Made by a program: the position numbers and the translations under genes
Assembly (NCBI RefSeq): GCF_040939125.1
Contig: NZ_CP162495.1
Location: 1,922,001-1,986,000 of the forward strand
Source: Clostridium sp. BJN0013
GTDB lineage: Bacteria; Bacillota; Clostridia; Clostridiales; Clostridiaceae
Reading direction: 5' to 3'
DNA: 64,000 bases
In this document: positions 61,183 through 64,000 of the stretch, piece after piece
Position numbering within the stretch: position 1 is the first letter of the stretch
How the letters are laid out: every line of letters starts with the position of its first letter
The notes under the pieces: model-generated
Told to the model about the DNA's origin: nothing
Seen by the model: only the letters and a program-made list of their open reading frames with translations
Databases searched by the model: none

Positions 61183-63144
61183 GTGCAGGAAGGTATATTG
61201 CAGATAGGAAATGCAGTACTATCTGAAGGAGATATGCTCCTTAGTTTGGTCCAGGAACTTAAGACAACTAGAAAAAATAAAAAGCTCTATGTAATGAAAA
61301 TAAATTTTAATACAGGGATAAATACTTTAAATATTGATGTAACTGAAGAAATGGGTGAAAAAACAACATTGAAATACTTATTTTTAGGCAAATCAGGAGG
61401 TCCTGCTTCACCTCAGTGGTTTTCTTCCAGTACCACTGTAAGTTATTTTTTAACAGAAACATTTTTTAATTTAAAAAATAAATATTTTGATGAAGAATTA
61501 AATACTAAAATAAATAATATATTTAATAATTACTATGTGGATTTAGGAAAAAATGTAAAAAATAAATACAGGTACGTCCTGGATTTAAAAAAATTTGGCA
61601 TAAGCGAAGAAAGTGTAGAAGACATATATCAGAATTTAAAAAATGAAAATCAGGAAGATAAGAAAATTACAGATAGACTTGGAAAAATATTAGAACAGTA
61701 CATCAAAGAAAAATATGATTTGAAATTTAATGAAATAGGTCTTTTTACCATACTTATAGATGGTGTTCCATTATGTGACTTTCAGGCATACAGGGAAAAG
61801 GTAAAATGTGAAAAGTTAAAATTTGAGAATAAAAAGTCTAATGAAAACTATAATCAGTACTGTTCCATGTGCGGGAAAGATGAAAATCTTACGGATGACT
61901 TAACAGGTATACAGATAAAGTTTTATACCACAAATCAAGTGATATTCAGCAGTAATCTAAGTAGAAAAAATTATTCTAAAAACATGATATTGTGCCAGAA
62001 TTGTTTAAATAAGTTATTGGCAGGAGAATCTTATATAAAAAATAATTTAAGTACAAACCTTGCAGGATTTAGTGTATATCTTGTACCGCATTTTGTATAT
62101 GGAGAACCCCTTTCCAAAGAAGAATTGGATTATATATCTGAAAATATACAAAATTCCTTTAATACTGTGAAAAGTTTTAAAAGTATAGAAGAGATGAGAA
62201 CAAATGCCCGAAATTCAATTCTTTCAAGAGATGAAAAGAGTTTTTATCTTCTTAATCTTATATTTTACAAAAGTGCCCAGGCATCTACAAAAGTTCAGAA
62301 GTTAATAAAAGATGTTGATCCTTCTATATTTGATGAAATAAATTATAATTCCACCAGAACCTATGAGCTTGCAAAGTCCATATTAAGTAATAAGTGGAAA
62401 ACAGGAATGAATCTAGGAAGCATATATTATCTTATACCTGTAAAAATAGTAAATGGAGAACCAAAACAGTATAAGAGTTTGCTTTCTTTATATGATGCAC
62501 TTTTTACAAGGAGAAATATACAGAAGAGCACTATAATAGAAAATGTTATAAAGGCAGTTAATGTTATATATTTTGAAAAAGAAGGATTTAATATAAACTC
62601 AAAATATAATTCTATATACAGTACAGTTTTAAATGGAAATTTGTGTATTGAATTTATGAGGTATATGGGATGCATGAAGGAGGAAATGGCTATGGATACA
62701 GAGGATTTAAAGCTTAAGGATCATATTAAAAATTATATAGAAAATATGAAATATAATGAACAGGAAACAGCTATGTTTTTACTTGGATACCTTATAGGAG
62801 AGATTGGAAATGCACAGTACAGGAGATTACATAAAAATTCAGGGGAAAATAATACAGATTCAAAAAAACCCATATTAAATAAATTAAATTACAGTGGCAT
62901 AGATAAAAATAAAATTATAAGACTCACTACAGAAGTTTTTGGAAAGATGAATCAGGAAAAGATAAGACATTATAACGAAGTGATTTTTAATGAATTAAAA
63001 AGACTTTTAGATATGAATATTAAAAAGTGGAAAATGAACAAGCATGAAAATTTATTTTATGTATTATCAGGCTATAGCTATAATACTGCTAGGGCAATAC
63101 TAAACAATAAAAAGAAAGAGGAGGTAATTTCAGATGAACAATAG
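61183..63144 (+). CDS. cas8b: Cas8b (Csh1-like) large subunit of type I-B Cascade
   Basis: GTG 61183 behind GAAGGTGAAAA is the likely start, giving 653 residues (ATG 61165 adds six). It has a central zinc-finger pair, CSMCGKDENL and LCQNCLNKL, and a helical C-terminal part. Cas8b recognises the PAM and starts target unwinding. It overlaps cas7 by 11 bp. It is the first gene of the I-B interference operon, of which cas5, cas3 and perhaps a second cas6 are expected beyond the window. Confidence 0.88.
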   Translation: MQEGILQIGNAVLSEGDMLLSLVQELKTTRKNKKLYVMKINFNTGINTLNIDVTEEMGEKTTLKYLFLGKSGGPASPQWFSSSTTVSYFLTETFFNLKNKYFDEELNTKINNIFNNYYVDLGKNVKNKYRYVLDLKKFGISEESVEDIYQNLKNENQEDKKITDRLGKILEQYIKEKYDLKFNEIGLFTILIDGVPLCDFQAYREKVKCEKLKFENKKSNENYNQYCSMCGKDENLTDDLTGIQIKFYTTNQVIFSSNLSRKNYSKNMILCQNCLNKLLAGESYIKNNLSTNLAGFSVYLVPHFVYGEPLSKEELDYISENIQNSFNTVKSFKSIEEMRTNARNSILSRDEKSFYLLNLIFYKSAQASTKVQKLIKDVDPSIFDEINYNSTRTYELAKSILSNKWKTGMNLGSIYYLIPVKIVNGEPKQYKSLLSLYDALFTRRNIQKSTIIENVIKAVNVIYFEKEGFNINSKYNSIYSTVLNGNLCIEFMRYMGCMKEEMAMDTEDLKLKDHIKNYIENMKYNEQETAMFLLGYLIGEIGNAQYRRLHKNSGENNTDSKKPILNKLNYSGIDKNKIIRLTTEVFGKMNQEKIRHYNEVIFNELKRLLDMNIKKWKMNKHENLFYVLSGYSYNTARAILNNKKKEEVISDEQ

Positions 63145-64000
63145 TGAGATATTATACCTTTATGATGCAAAGCTTTCAAATCCAAATGGAGATCCTGACG
63201 AGGAAAACAGACCAAGGATGGACTATGAAAGGGACATAAATCTTGTATCGGATCTGAGGCTTAAAAGATACATAAGAAACTATTTAATGGACATGGGCTA
63301 TAATATATTTGTAAGGAAACTGGAAGATAAATCGGTAACTCCAGAGGAAATAATAGCAAGTTTGAAAAATAATGATGTGGATACCATACTTGATGAACTT
63401 ATAGATGTAAGATTATTTGGTGCTACTATGCCTATAAAGAAATATAATAAAACTTTTATAGGACCTGTCCAATTTAATTGGGGGTATTCCTTAAACAAAG
63501 TAGAACTTATGGAATCCAGTATAACCTCTCATTTTTCCTCAGACAGTTCAAATTCCCAGGGAGCTATAGGAAAGGATTACAGGGTAAAATATTCATTTTT
63601 GGCTTTTTCAGGAGTTATATCGGGTAAAAGGGCAGAAAAAACCAAACTTAAAGAAGATGATGTAGTATTACTTGATCAGGCTATGAGATATGCTATACCA
63701 CAGCTTGCAACTAGGAGTAAAATAGGACAGTATCCAAGACTTTATATGAGGGTAGAATACAAAGACAATAAAACTGTACTTGGTGATTTTAGGGATTATG
63801 TAAGGTTGGAAGGGAAAACTGAAAATTTGAGGGCAATAAATGAATGTTGTCTTCATGTTGAAGAACTTCTTAAGTTTTTAAACAATTATAGTGACAGAAT
63901 ATTTAAAATCCACTATTTTGCAGATAAAAATCTTCAAATAATGAATGGAGAAAGCGAATGTGAATTTCAGGAGGTATTTAAAGGTTTCCATTTAGAAGAA
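63134..64000 (+). CDS. cas7: Cas7 (Csh2/DevR-like) type I-B backbone, cut by window edge
   Basis: The ATG at 63134 follows GAGGAGGTAATTTCAG, inside the end of cas8b. About 289 residues are visible, without stop. It starts NNSEILYLYDAKLSNPNGDPDEENRPRMD, the conserved Cas7/DevR N-terminus, and has VDVRLFGATMPI and GPVQFNWGYSLN. It coats the crRNA in Cascade. Only the last few residues are likely missing. Confidence 0.93.
   Translation, partial: MNNSEILYLYDAKLSNPNGDPDEENRPRMDYERDINLVSDLRLKRYIRNYLMDMGYNIFVRKLEDKSVTPEEIIASLKNNDVDTILDELIDVRLFGATMPIKKYNKTFIGPVQFNWGYSLNKVELMESSITSHFSSDSSNSQGAIGKDYRVKYSFLAFSGVISGKRAEKTKLKEDDVVLLDQAMRYAIPQLATRSKIGQYPRLYMRVEYKDNKTVLGDFRDYVRLEGKTENLRAINECCLHVEELLKFLNNYSDRIFKIHYFADKNLQIMNGESECEFQEVFKGFHLEE

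Overview
The window is low-GC, AT-rich DNA with clostridial codon use, GGAGG-type ribosome binding sites and anaerobe-type genes: B12-dependent ethanolamine ammonia-lyase with EutV/EutW control, a radical SAM/SPASM enzyme, and type I-B plus type III CRISPR with 30-nt repeats ending in ATTGAAAC. It looks like Clostridium sensu stricto, in the broad neighbourhood of acetogenic or solventogenic species. The species cannot be fixed from the sequence alone.

Left part (1-9.7 kb): a TRAFAC-type double-GTPase conflict module (left-cut partner gene, DO-GTPase2-like GTPase, GAP1-N2-like partner) is interrupted by an IS110-family element with a long structured upstream region that may encode a bridge RNA. 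A scarred stretch follows, with an IS4-type transposase fragment, a two-repeat protein and a frameshifted membrane gene. Next comes a GC-richer imported TetR/ABC-exporter island whose permease is cut by a complete IS4-family element.

Middle part (9.7-40.2 kb): a MacB-type ABC efflux operon with an ArsC/Spx-like gene; a TetR gene with a rifampin-phosphotransferase-like PEP-swivel enzyme; a Uma2 nuclease-fold gene; a compact ethanolamine locus (eutV, eutW, ANTAR-type antiterminator leader, eutA, permease, eutB, eutC) without shell genes; a short UvrC-like protein divergent from a MarR/MFS pair; a radical SAM/SPASM enzyme overlapping a small protein with a VTNSSSSSF N-terminus; an XRE/S24-like repressor; a nitroreductase relic; a Bce-like ABC transporter with its two-component system; and two zinc-ribbon membrane proteins, one TcaA-like.

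Right part (40.3-64 kb): a composite CRISPR island. Array 1 (9 repeats), cas4-cas1-cas2-cas6, a Fic protein and array 2 (12 full repeats plus a truncated one) come first. A ten-gene type III-D-like operon follows: a DUF3800/RNase H-like protein with a long helical tail, two tandem CARF proteins (one with a degenerate PD-(D/E)XK domain), a small HD-less Cas10, a Cas7-type RAMP, Csx10, a double RAMP, a Csx19-like protein, a TIGR03986-type RAMP and a damaged CARF (Csx2/TIGR02221) gene. Array 3, a deleted cas4/cas6 relic and a one-spacer mini-array lead to type I-B cas8b and cas7, which run off the right edge. The single cas4-1-2-6 set probably supplies adaptation and crRNA processing to both interference modules. 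Arrays 1-3 share a hairpin ahead of the leader and related repeats. Relics of cas4, cas6, fic and repeats show that the island grew by duplication and deletion.

The most unusual parts are the type III-D-like effector set (DUF3800-helical protein plus CARF pair), the radical SAM/VTNSSSSSF pair, the IS110 insertion in the GTPase module, and two likely non-canonical start codons (ATA for eutA, ATT for a TetR gene).
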